A stretch of 43,628 nucleotides of DNA from Rhodoferax sp. (GTDB taxonomy: Bacteria; Pseudomonadota; Gammaproteobacteria; Burkholderiales; Burkholderiaceae_C): the NCBI GenBank assembly GCA_021738345.1, contig JAIPCE010000006.1:1-43628 (forward strand), written 5' to 3'. A program made the position numbers and the translations under genes. Shown here in pieces: positions 10,801 to 19,885 of the stretch. The notes beneath the pieces were generated by a model, which saw only the letters and a list, made by a program, of their open reading frames with translations, had not been told where the DNA came from and searched no databases. Positions within the stretch are counted from its first letter, which is position 1. Every line of letters starts with the position of its first letter.

Positions 10801-11933
10801 TGTGACGAATTAACCTACCCTCCTCAGTTGACCGCCTCCCTTGGTACACCCTGGCCGATACCGCAGGGGGCGACATTCGCCATGGCTTTGTCTACAAGAC
10901 CGTGCCACACGTCACCCTTAAAAGTCTGGCCAACGACGAGCCACCCGATACCGAGACGCTGTTTGACCAGCCTGAGCAGGACAAAAAGCGAATGCGCGTC
11001 ACCGGCCCCTTTACCGTGGAAACCTTGCAAAGCTTTGAGCCACTGGCCCCCGAGCAACTCGGGGCCGCCAACAGCAATGTGGACAACGTGCAGCGCTTTA
11101 CCGAGCGCATTTTTGAGCACCTGAAAAGCGCGGGCATCAAAAACGGGGCCAAAAACGAAACGGCGGTTTTTAACCGCGTGGACATCATCAACGACCTGGA
11201 CGGCGCGCTGCACGCCGAGGGCTGGTACAAGGCGCAGGCCGACGGCACTGCGACCGAGAGAAAAGCCTATTTGCACATCGGCCCGCAGTTTGGTACGGTC
11301 AGCAAAGCGGCAGTCAATGCCGCCATCAAGGCCTGCCGCCAGCGCGCCGATGCCGATTGGCTGGTGATTCTGGGCTTTGGCTTTGAGAGCGATGTCGACA
11401 ACCGCAGCGTCACGCTCAAAGTCGGCAGCTTTGAGGTCACCAAGGCGCGCATGCACGACGACCTGATGCAAGACGGTCTGATCAAAAAAGACAAAAAAGC
11501 CGCCAGCTTTGTCACCATCGGCGAGCCCGACATTGGCCTCACGCGCCAGGGCAGCACCGTGCAAGTCGAAATCCGGGGTCTGGACATTTACGATCCCGTA
11601 AAGGACGAAGTCAAGGCGCGCAGTGTGGCCGATATTTCGTACTGGATGGTCGACGAAAACTACGACGGCTCCAACTTTGTCGCAAGCCAGGTGTTCTTTT
11701 GCGGCGGTGAGCGCGACCAGTTTGACAAATTTAGGCGCGGCCTGCAGTCGCTGGCCGCTGCCTCGACCAAAAGGGCCGCCGAGCGCACCCTCAAAATAGA
11801 AATCAACGACGAAGCCTTCGAACGCCTCTACGGCTTCGTCTCGCACCCCATCACCGTCGTCCCGGGACAGCGGGTAGCGGTGCGCGTCATCAGTCAGTTT
11901 GGCGAAGAATCGACCAAAGTGCTGACGCTGTAG
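10801..11933 (+). pseudogene. C-terminal remnant of a site-specific DNA methyltransferase (partner of the 5314..8742 helicase); catalytic half absent
   Basis: After an in-frame TGA near 10800 the frame reads [31 protein letters not shown]...[11 protein letters not shown]...[15 protein letters not shown], the typical C-terminal region of these Mod proteins. No DPPY or SAM motif remains. Confidence 0.75.
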
Positions 11934-12084
11934 TCCGGCAGGGACCGGCAAGGCGTGGCGCTTCAATCGGCCGTAAGTCGTTGCGTTGCTGTAGTTGGGG
12001 CTCTGACTCCACTGGATTGCAGCCCCAGACGGGAGATTGTGTAGCACGTGCGCTTTTGCCGCCTCGATCGGCACGGATGGCGAT

Positions 12085-12530
12085 GCGTAGAGTTGGTGTA
12101 GCTTGAGGTCCTGGGTGCCACGAATGTGGACATCTTCCCTGAGCCATTGTTCAGGGTAGTAGAGCTTGGAGACCGGGGTGCATGCGTGTTTGGCTACCAG
12201 GGCGAACAGGGCACGTTCGAGGTCAAAGCCAAACTGACGGGCGCTGGCTTGTTGGCGTACAACAGAGTCGATGTAGAGCTGCTTCCAAACGGCTTCTAGC
12301 ACATAGAGGTCACCGTAGGGCCAAGCACAGATCAGCTGCCAGTCTCCACCGCACGCCACGATCTCTTCGGGAGAGCAGCGCCGCAGGATGTTCTTGACCA
12401 GTCGACGCAGGCGCTCTACCACCTCGGGGTCATTAGCGCGCGTCCACATCTGTGCACGATACGGGCTTGGGATCGGCCTTTGACGCTATCCCAAACGTTC
12501 TCTGCGAGCCATTGGGTATTTTGCGAGATT
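12085..12530 (-). mobile_element. 5' fragment of an IS1634-like transposase, frameshifted and truncated
   Basis: Reverse strand: WLAENVWDSVKGRSQARIVHRCGRA // NDPEVVERLRRLVKNILRRCSPEEIVA...FDLERALFALVAKHACTPVSKLYYPEQWLREDVHI...LKLHQLY; the frame change lies at the GCGCGC stretch near 12438. Confidence 0.65.
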
Positions 12531-12580
12531 GTGCCCGATAGGTGTCAAAGTCGGGCCGCAAGAACACCCCTAACACCCCC

Positions 12581-12703
12581 GATCAGTTGGGGACAGAGCA
12601 AAGTTCGCTTCGCGTAACTCTTGGTCTGTCCCGCAAGAACACCCCTGATCAGTTGGGGACAGAGCAAAGTTCGCTTCGCGTAACTCTTGGTCTGTCCCGC
12701 AAG
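12581..12703. repeat. Tandem direct repeat (66-bp unit, ~2 copies), each copy with a 43-nt imperfect palindrome
   Basis: gatcagttggggacagagcaaagttcgcttcgcgtaactcttggtctgtcccgcaag at 12581 and again at 12647; hairpins 12590-12632 and 12656-12698 (GGGACAGA ... TCTGTCCC). Confidence 0.9.
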
Positions 12704-12706
12704 GTA

Positions 12707-15334
12707 TCAGGAGAACAATCGTTCTGGATTGGCTTCGAGTTTGGCCATGGCGTCGCGGGTGGCGCGGACGGTCAGGGATTCTTCTTCTTGGGGGATGAGC
12801 AGGCCGGCTTGCAAGTAGGCGGCCAGGCGGCCGGCCTGGATCAGGTAGCCATTCCCTGATGTGGTAGCAAACAAATGCAATTGCTTGCGCTCGCTGCGCC
12901 AGGCAAATTGCACCTGGCTGACCTGTTGGTTGTGATCCAGGGTGAACCAGGAGCCCAGTTCCAGCTCTTGGGCCCAGGCTTGCATGGCGGCGCTGGGCTT
13001 GGAGCCACCGTTGGCGATGACTTCGATGCTTGCGGCTTCCATGCCCAGCATCATCCCGATACTCTCGGTGTCTAGCGGCAAATCGCCCATCGGGTCGTCG
13101 CTGACGAAGTCTTCCAGATGGCCCAGGCGCTCGGCCATGGCATCGATCTTGATTTGCGGGATGGCCTGCGTCTTGGATAAAAAGGCATCCGCCAGCGTGT
13201 CGCTGATGCTTTTGACATGCTGTTCCTGTTCGGTTGGTCCCAGGCCAAGCAAGGTCATGCCGGTGCGTAGCCGCAGTAGCAGGTTGGGGAGCTCCTGTAT
13301 CACCCGTGCCCGGTCGGTCCGGTTGGGCTTGGCACTCGCAGCCCAGACCAGATCAGTAGCTGACTTCTTCAGTGTGAGCGTGTCGGCGTGCTGCGGACCC
13401 TTGCGCACTGCCGCCACCGCGAGCACCTCGGCCCAGACCTTGAACAAAAAGTCGCGCACCTCGTCACGCACCGGCATGTCTTTGAGCATGTTGCGCATTT
13501 CGATCGTGTACTGAATCGTCAGAGTCTCTTTTTGTTCGACCTGCTGGGCCACGCCGACTACTTTTTGCGCGGAATCCTTTTCAGTCAGAAACTTGGAAAG
13601 AAATTTCTGAAATTCTTCATAAACGACCTGATAGACCCGTTTGCCGGTTTCAGGGTATTGCTCAATGACCTGCACCACGCGTCTGACTTCCCGCTCCATG
13701 GCTTCACCCTGCACACCGGTCGCGTCAAATCCCATGACACAAGACCCCATGCGGTCAATCAATTGCCGGGCCGGATGGGTGGTGGTGCCAAAAAAGTCCG
13801 GGTCTTCGAGCGCCACCCGCAGCACCGGCATCTGCAAGCGAGCAAACCAGACCCGGATGCCGGGCGGAATACGTTCTTCAGACAAGATGGCCTGAAACAT
13901 CAGGGCGACGATCTCGATGGTGGCCTTTTCGCTCTTGGTCTCAGCCTTCTTTTTTAGCTCGGCCGACTTCTCTCGCAAGTCCACGGCAATCCGCGCCATG
14001 CCCGCCGGGCTGTAATCCTGGTACTGGGTGCCGTTGTCAGCGAAGGCCATCGCCTGGCCGGAAGTGGGTGGCGCAATGGCGGCCGCCAATGCCGGCGTGG
14101 GTGCAAGCGCAGCGCTTGCAAAGTTTGCGCCAGCCTGGCTGACAAACAGGCGGTGAACCTGGCCGATGACGCCCTGCGCCCGGCCCTGCGCACGCATCAG
14201 GGGTGTACCGGCGGTCATCATGCGGGTCTCGTCGGCCGCAGCATAGCCCGGTGCAGCCATGGCAGCCTGTCGGCCAGCGCCCTGGCGCCAAAAGGGTGTC
14301 GATCCTGAAGGAGTCGTGCCGCCACCGAAGGAGGGCGCGGCACCAGGGGCTGTCACCTGACCTGCATGGGCAAAGGCAGAGCCGGGCCGGGCCGGGAAAA
14401 ATCCGCCACCTGCGCGCGGCTCAGGTGCGGGCTCGGGGTCGAAATAGGCCGGAACCGGTCCTACCGGAGGCATGGGCTGGTAATGGGGCACGTAGTCGGC
14501 GCCCTGCGGGTGGTTGCGTGTTTCGCCGCCCACTCCGGTGTGACCAAAGCCGGTATGACCGAAACCGGTATGACCAAAGCCGGTGTTGCCAAAGCGTGAG
14601 TTGCCAAACCCCTGACCCGGGGCCCCATCGTCCGGCCGCGCCGGACCGCTGCCAGGGGGGCGTGACGAAGAGCGCCGCACTTGCGTACGAACGCGATCAG
14701 ACAGTTCAATGGTTGCAAGCACACCCTTTTGCACCAGCAAGTGGTTGGCGTTTGCATAGGCGCTCGCCAACCGCTCCCGCAACAGGCTTTGCACCACGTC
14801 GTTGACCATGGACCAGGAGTCGCCCGGCATTCCCACGTTGGCCCATTGCTCGACCATGAGCAGCACCAGAACTTCCGGGCGTAACAGGTCCTTGGACGGC
14901 AGGTCTTCCGCGCCCTCAAGAAATCGCATGCGCACCTTGAGGTCATCAAAAGCGGCGCTGACTTTCTCCATCACCGCCAACACCATGCGGGAAGCCAAAA
15001 TCTTGTTCTCGACCACTTCCGCACCTACGAGTTGCAGGCCTGCAACCTCCAGCTCAGCCGCAGGTTGCACGAGCGGCGGCGGTGGGTCAAGACATTCTTG
15101 CCAGACCCGGGCGGTCGCATTCAGCCAGGGGTCGCGGCATTTTTTGTAGGCCAGCCAGGCGTCTCGACGCACCTGGTTGTCGCGCGCGCTGGCGGGCTCA
15201 TCCATCAGGGCTGTCAAACGTTCCAGTACGGCCTCGCCAATCTCAAGCATCGCTGCATTGGCGTCGGCCAGAAACCGCTGGCGCACTGCACGCGCGAGCT
15301 GTGTTTTGGCGGAAGATGGGACCGGGGTACTCAT
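12707..15334 (-). CDS. DUF1631 domain-containing protein
   Basis: 875 aa; resembles the long Comamonadaceae DUF1631 proteins; contains an internal FGHTG repeat linker. Confidence 0.75.
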   Translation of the reverse strand: MSTPVPSSAKTQLARAVRQRFLADANAAMLEIGEAVLERLTALMDEPASARDNQVRRDAWLAYKKCRDPWLNATARVWQECLDPPPPLVQPAAELEVAGLQLVGAEVVENKILASRMVLAVMEKVSAAFDDLKVRMRFLEGAEDLPSKDLLRPEVLVLLMVEQWANVGMPGDSWSMVNDVVQSLLRERLASAYANANHLLVQKGVLATIELSDRVRTQVRRSSSRPPGSGPARPDDGAPGQGFGNSRFGNTGFGHTGFGHTGFGHTGVGGETRNHPQGADYVPHYQPMPPVGPVPAYFDPEPAPEPRAGGGFFPARPGSAFAHAGQVTAPGAAPSFGGGTTPSGSTPFWRQGAGRQAAMAAPGYAAADETRMMTAGTPLMRAQGRAQGVIGQVHRLFVSQAGANFASAALAPTPALAAAIAPPTSGQAMAFADNGTQYQDYSPAGMARIAVDLREKSAELKKKAETKSEKATIEIVALMFQAILSEERIPPGIRVWFARLQMPVLRVALEDPDFFGTTTHPARQLIDRMGSCVMGFDATGVQGEAMEREVRRVVQVIEQYPETGKRVYQVVYEEFQKFLSKFLTEKDSAQKVVGVAQQVEQKETLTIQYTIEMRNMLKDMPVRDEVRDFLFKVWAEVLAVAAVRKGPQHADTLTLKKSATDLVWAASAKPNRTDRARVIQELPNLLLRLRTGMTLLGLGPTEQEQHVKSISDTLADAFLSKTQAIPQIKIDAMAERLGHLEDFVSDDPMGDLPLDTESIGMMLGMEAASIEVIANGGSKPSAAMQAWAQELELGSWFTLDHNQQVSQVQFAWRSERKQLHLFATTSGNGYLIQAGRLAAYLQAGLLIPQEEESLTVRATRDAMAKLEANPERLFS

Positions 15335-15361
15335 GTTTGCAGTAAATCGAACCGACGCAGC

Positions 15362-16315
15362 TTACACCGTGGCCCCAGCGTTGGGGTCATTGGGATCATT
15401 GTCCTTTTTGACCGGTGCCTTGATCAGATCTTCGCGCTGAATGCCCAGCCACATCGCAATGGCCGCAGCAACAAACACCGAGGAGTAAATACCAAACAGA
15501 ATTCCGATCGTGAGCGCGAGCGCAAAATAATGCAAGGTAGCACCACCAAACAGCAACATCGACAACACCATGAGCTGGGTCGAGCCGTGGGTAATGATGG
15601 TCCGACTGATGGTCGAGGTGATCGCGCTGTCAATGATTTCCTGTGTATTCATCTTGCGAAAGCGGCGAAAATTCTCCCGAATCCGGTCAAAAATGACCAC
15701 CGACTCATTGACCGAATAGCCCAATACCGCCAGCACAGCCGCCAGCACCGGCAGTGAAAACTCCCATTGAAAGAAGGCGAAAAAGCCGAGGATGATGATC
15801 ACGTCGTGCATATTGGCAATGATCGCGGCCACCGCGAACTTCCACTCAAAGCGAATCGCCAAGTACACCATGATGCCAATCACCACAAAGGCCAGCGCCT
15901 TGAGCCCGTCGGCAGCAAGCTCGTCACCGACCTGTGGTCCGACAAACTCTGTGCGACGCAAGCTCACGGAAGGATCGGTGGCTTTAAGTGCCGTCAAAAC
16001 CTGCTCGCTTTGCTGCGCCGAACTGCTGCCCTTGACAGCCGGAAGGCGAATCAGCACATCTCTGGCGGTGCCAAAATTTTGCACTTGGACGTCGTTAAAT
16101 CCCAGTCCAGCGACCTTATCCCGGATGCCGTTGAGGTCTGCCGCCTGCGAATAGCTGACCTCCATCAACGTACCGCCCGTGAACTCGACCGACAGGTGCA
16201 GTCCGCGCGAAAACAGGAAAAAAACCGCCGCGACAAAGGTCAGCGCCGAGATGATGTTGAACACCAGCGCATGCCGCATGAACGGAATGTCACGGTGGAT
16301 TTTGAAGAATTCCAT
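15362..16315 (-). CDS. secF: Protein translocase subunit SecF
   Basis: 317 aa; MEFFKIHRDIPFMRHA N-terminus, 6-TM RND-like domain; adjacent to secD. Confidence 0.97.
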   Translation of the reverse strand: MEFFKIHRDIPFMRHALVFNIISALTFVAAVFFLFSRGLHLSVEFTGGTLMEVSYSQAADLNGIRDKVAGLGFNDVQVQNFGTARDVLIRLPAVKGSSSAQQSEQVLTALKATDPSVSLRRTEFVGPQVGDELAADGLKALAFVVIGIMVYLAIRFEWKFAVAAIIANMHDVIIILGFFAFFQWEFSLPVLAAVLAVLGYSVNESVVIFDRIRENFRRFRKMNTQEIIDSAITSTISRTIITHGSTQLMVLSMLLFGGATLHYFALALTIGILFGIYSSVFVAAAIAMWLGIQREDLIKAPVKKDNDPNDPNAGATV

Positions 16316-16327
16316 GCTTGTATCCGG

Positions 16328-18208
16328 TTAGGTGTTGGTGATCTGGTTGCCGCTGTCGGGCCGCCAGACCGTGCCGATCGAAACGGCCTTGAGTTTCTTC
16401 TGGCGTCCGTACCACAGGTTCACCAAGCCCCTGGAAAAGAACACCCCGGAAAACATGCTGGTCAAAATACCCAAACAGTGCACGACCGCAAAGCCCCGCA
16501 CCGGGCCTGAGCCAAAGGCCAGCAAGGCCAGACCTGCGATCAGGGTGGTGACATTCGAGTCAATGATGGTGGCCCAGGCGCGGTCATAGCCCGTATGGAT
16601 GGCGGCCTGTGGCGATGCACCGCCGCGCAATTCTTCGCGAATACGCTCATTGATCAGCACATTGGCGTCAATTGCCATACCTAGCACCAGGGCCATGGCC
16701 GCCATGCCGGGCAGGGTGAGGGTGGCCTGCAACATCGAAAGAATGGCCACCAGCAAAAGCAGATTGAAACCTAGGGCCACGCTCGATATCACGCCAAACA
16801 GCATGTAGTAGACGCACATGAAGCAGGCCACGGCCAAAAATCCCCAGCTCACACTATTGAAGCCCTTGGCAATGTTCTCGGCACCCAGGCTCGGGCCAAT
16901 GGTGCGCTCTTCGATGATTTCCATGGGGGCGGCGAGCGAGCCTGCACGCAACAATAGCGCAGTGTCGTTGGCCTCCACAATGGTCATGCTGCCCGAAATC
17001 TGCACCCGTCCACCACCGATTTCAGAGCGGATGACAGGCGCCGTTACGACTTCCCCTTTGCCCTTTTCAAACAGAAGAATCGCCATGCGCTTATTCACGT
17101 TCTCGCGCGTGACGTCCCGAAAAATGCGTGCGCCCTTGGCATCCAACGACAAATTGACGGTGGGCTCCTGGGTTTGGTTGTCAAAGCCAGGCTGGGCGTC
17201 GGTGAGGTTGTCGCCGGTCAGAATCACCTGTTTCTTGACGATGACGGCACGACCATTACGCTCCAGGTAGCGCTCGGCACCAAACGGTACCGGCCCGGTG
17301 CCCATTTCGGCGGCGCGCGCCTCGGCGCCCTCATCGACCATTCGGATTTCGAGGGTCGCGGTGCGGCCCAAAATATCTTTGGCCTTGGCCGTGTCTTGCA
17401 CGCCAGGCAACTGCACCACGATGCGGTCCTGACCCTGTTGCTGAATCACCGGCTCGGCCACTCCCAGCTCGTTGATGCGGTTATGCAAGGTCGTGATGTT
17501 TTGTTTGAGGGCCTGGCTTTGCACATTGAAGGCGGCAGCAGGCTTGATGGATGCCACCATCTTGAACTCGGTCCCGTCGGGCGATTCGATGGTGTCAAGG
17601 TCAGAAAACTGGTCTTGAATCACGCGCCGTGCGGCTTCGACGGCCTGGTTATCACGGAAACGAATTTCGATGGTTTGCCCGTTGCGTGCAATACCGCTAT
17701 GTCGCACACCTTTTTCGCGCAGTCCGCTGCGGATATCTCCTGCCAGCGACTCCGCCTTTTTGGCCAGTGCTGCCTGCATGTCCACCTGTAGCATAAAGTG
17801 GACACCACCGCGCAGATCCAGCCCCAGGTACATCGGCGAGGCATGCAGACTATTAAGCCAAGCGGGTGAGCGCGACAACAAATTCAGCGCGACCACATAG
17901 GCAGGGTTGGTGGCGTCTGGATTGAGCGCCTTTTGAATCGCGTCTTTGGCCTTGAGCTGGGAGTCGGTACTGTTGAAGCGGGCCTTGATCGAATTGCCAT
18001 CCATTGCCACGGCGTCGGCTGTGATACCCGCAGTCTTGAGCGCGTCCTCAACCCGCGACAGTGCCGCAGTGTCGAGTTTCAGGCTGGCCTTGGCCACCGA
18101 AACCTGAACCGCCGGGGATTCGCCAAATACATTGGGTAGTGCATACAAGGCACCCACCACGAACGCAATCACGAGGATCGCGTATTTCCACACCGGATAA
18201 CGGTTCAT
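16328..18208 (-). CDS. secD: Protein translocase subunit SecD
   Basis: 626 aa; MNRYPVWKYAILVIA, LGLDLRGGVHFMLQVD motif. Confidence 0.98.
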   Translation of the reverse strand: MNRYPVWKYAILVIAFVVGALYALPNVFGESPAVQVSVAKASLKLDTAALSRVEDALKTAGITADAVAMDGNSIKARFNSTDSQLKAKDAIQKALNPDATNPAYVVALNLLSRSPAWLNSLHASPMYLGLDLRGGVHFMLQVDMQAALAKKAESLAGDIRSGLREKGVRHSGIARNGQTIEIRFRDNQAVEAARRVIQDQFSDLDTIESPDGTEFKMVASIKPAAAFNVQSQALKQNITTLHNRINELGVAEPVIQQQGQDRIVVQLPGVQDTAKAKDILGRTATLEIRMVDEGAEARAAEMGTGPVPFGAERYLERNGRAVIVKKQVILTGDNLTDAQPGFDNQTQEPTVNLSLDAKGARIFRDVTRENVNKRMAILLFEKGKGEVVTAPVIRSEIGGGRVQISGSMTIVEANDTALLLRAGSLAAPMEIIEERTIGPSLGAENIAKGFNSVSWGFLAVACFMCVYYMLFGVISSVALGFNLLLLVAILSMLQATLTLPGMAAMALVLGMAIDANVLINERIREELRGGASPQAAIHTGYDRAWATIIDSNVTTLIAGLALLAFGSGPVRGFAVVHCLGILTSMFSGVFFSRGLVNLWYGRQKKLKAVSIGTVWRPDSGNQITNT

Positions 18209-18235
18209 GATCGCGTTTGATTGAACGATGGGCAG

Positions 18236-18616
18236 TTACTTGATCGAGCCCTTGGGCAACACCTGCACGACGGCGCTGCGCTGGATCTGCACCTCCACAC
18301 CACTGGCGACTTCAAGTCCCACATAGCTGTCGCCCAACTTGGCCACCTTGCCCAGCACGCCGCCGGCAGTGACGACCTCGTCGCCCTTGGCCAAGGCGTC
18401 GATCATGGCTTTGTGTTCCTTTTGCTTTTTCATCTGGGGCCGGATCATGACGAAGTACAGCACGACAAACATCAGCACCAGAGGCAACATGCTCATGAGC
18501 GAGGACTGCATATCGCCCCCGGCGGCGGTGGCGGGAGCAGTTTGGGCAAAAGCAGATGAAATGAACACAGGAAAACTCCAGAAATGGGGGGCGCAACGCG
18601 GGACAAAAGCCCCCAA
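18236..18616 (-). CDS. yajC: Preprotein translocase subunit YajC
   Basis: LPLVLMFVVLYFVMIRPQMKKQKEHKAMIDALAKGDEVVTAGG signature; upstream of secD. The true start may be internal to the 126-aa ORF. Confidence 0.96.
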   Translation of the reverse strand: MGAFVPRCAPHFWSFPVFISSAFAQTAPATAAGGDMQSSLMSMLPLVLMFVVLYFVMIRPQMKKQKEHKAMIDALAKGDEVVTAGGVLGKVAKLGDSYVGLEVASGVEVQIQRSAVVQVLPKGSIK

Positions 18617-18717
18617 TCAGGTGCCTTCTACAGCAGACTTTGGTCGGGGGCGGACAACCCGGCATTGTAAGCGGGCGCCGCAATCCGCATGAAAACGGTG
18701 GGAATCATGGGTGCGAT

Positions 18718-18915
18718 TCAAGCATGCTTTAGGACATGACGCACCTGGGACACGGAAACTCCTGGAAACCATTCAATAAACTGATGGACGGAGGCATCTT
18801 CTTCGAGGTTCTCAGAGTGGGCTGCGACAGGAACCCGCGTGCCTCGGAAAACCCAGGTGCCACTCACGCGCTCAGGGTCGCGCTCGACATCGGGACAAGA
18901 AGACCAATCAATCAT
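18718..18915 (-). CDS. DUF433 (antitoxin-like) protein
   Basis: 65 aa; ERDPERVSGTWVFRGTRVPV...HQFIEWFPGVSVSQVRHVL. Confidence 0.8.
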   Translation of the reverse strand: MIDWSSCPDVERDPERVSGTWVFRGTRVPVAAHSENLEEDASVHQFIEWFPGVSVSQVRHVLKHA

Positions 18916-19186
18916 GGGAAAATGCTAGCACTTTAGGCCAAGAAGGAAGAGAAAAAAGCCGAAAGTTTGAGGCAAAGTATCAGTTGGTGATTGGTTGAGG
19001 CGGTGGCTTCGACTCGCTGAGGGGCAAGGCTGCGCCTGGCACAGTCCTCTGCCCAAACATCACCCTTCTGGACGGTGTTTTTCATGGTGAACCTGCCACG
19101 CGGGCAGGAAATCTAGCATTGACACGGGGTTCGAAGTCTGTTGCAGGGCGCGATATTGCGGCGCGTGTGGTTGAACGGCCTATCCC

Positions 19187-19885
19187 TTAGCCCTGTCCGT
19201 AATACGCGCCCGGGCCGTGTTTGCGCAAATAGTGTTTGTCCAGCAGGTGCTGCGGCATGTTCGGCTGGTTCGGGTTGAGTTGCAGGGTGTGCATGGCCAT
19301 CTGGGCGGTTATTTCAAGCACGGCCGCGTTATGCACAGCGGTGCTGGCATCTGCACCCCAGGCGAACGGGCCATGGTTGGCGACCAGCACCGCCGGCATG
19401 TGGTCCGGATTGAGCCTTGCCTGGCGAAAACACTCCACGATGGCAAGTCCGGTGAGCGCTTCGTACTGTCCGGCAGTGTCTGTCTGCGTAAGGACCTCGG
19501 TGCAGGGTATGGCGCCATAGAAATAGTCTGCGTGCGTGGTCCCTAGCGGCGGAATGCTCCGACAGGCCTGCGCCCAGGCCGTCGCCCACCTTGAATGGGT
19601 GTGCACAATGCCGCCCAGCGTGGGGTAGTGGCGGTACAACTCCAGGTGCGTGGGCAGGTCCGACGAAGGTTTTAATGAGCCCGCAGTGGCCTGTCCCCGT
19701 GCGTCGACCACCACCATGTCGTCGAGCTTCATGGTGCTGTAGGGCACGCCGCTGGGCTTGATCACAATGGCGCCGCTCTGGGCGTCTTTGCCGCTGACAT
19801 TGCCCCAGGTAAAGTCAACCAGCCCCAGGCGTACAAGCTCCAGATTGGCCTCTAGAACCTGCTGTTTCAATGCTTGTAGACTCAT
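19187..19885 (-). CDS. araD: L-ribulose-5-phosphate 4-epimerase (class II aldolase fold)
   Basis: 232 aa; VDFTWGNVSGKD, IVHTHSRWATAWAQA, VLVANHGPFAWG. Confidence 0.9.
   Translation of the reverse strand: MSLQALKQQVLEANLELVRLGLVDFTWGNVSGKDAQSGAIVIKPSGVPYSTMKLDDMVVVDARGQATAGSLKPSSDLPTHLELYRHYPTLGGIVHTHSRWATAWAQACRSIPPLGTTHADYFYGAIPCTEVLTQTDTAGQYEALTGLAIVECFRQARLNPDHMPAVLVANHGPFAWGADASTAVHNAAVLEITAQMAMHTLQLNPNQPNMPQHLLDKHYLRKHGPGAYYGQG

Noticed and set aside
10824-12449. 541-aa minus-strand ORF as one protein
   Set aside because: Most of it is antisense to the mod remnant and looks like a GC-rich mirror frame; only its N-terminal ~120 residues (about 12085-12449) resemble a transposase fragment.
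12581-12703. CRISPR array
   Set aside because: Only two adjacent 66-bp units with no spacers and no cas genes; it is a tandem palindromic repeat.
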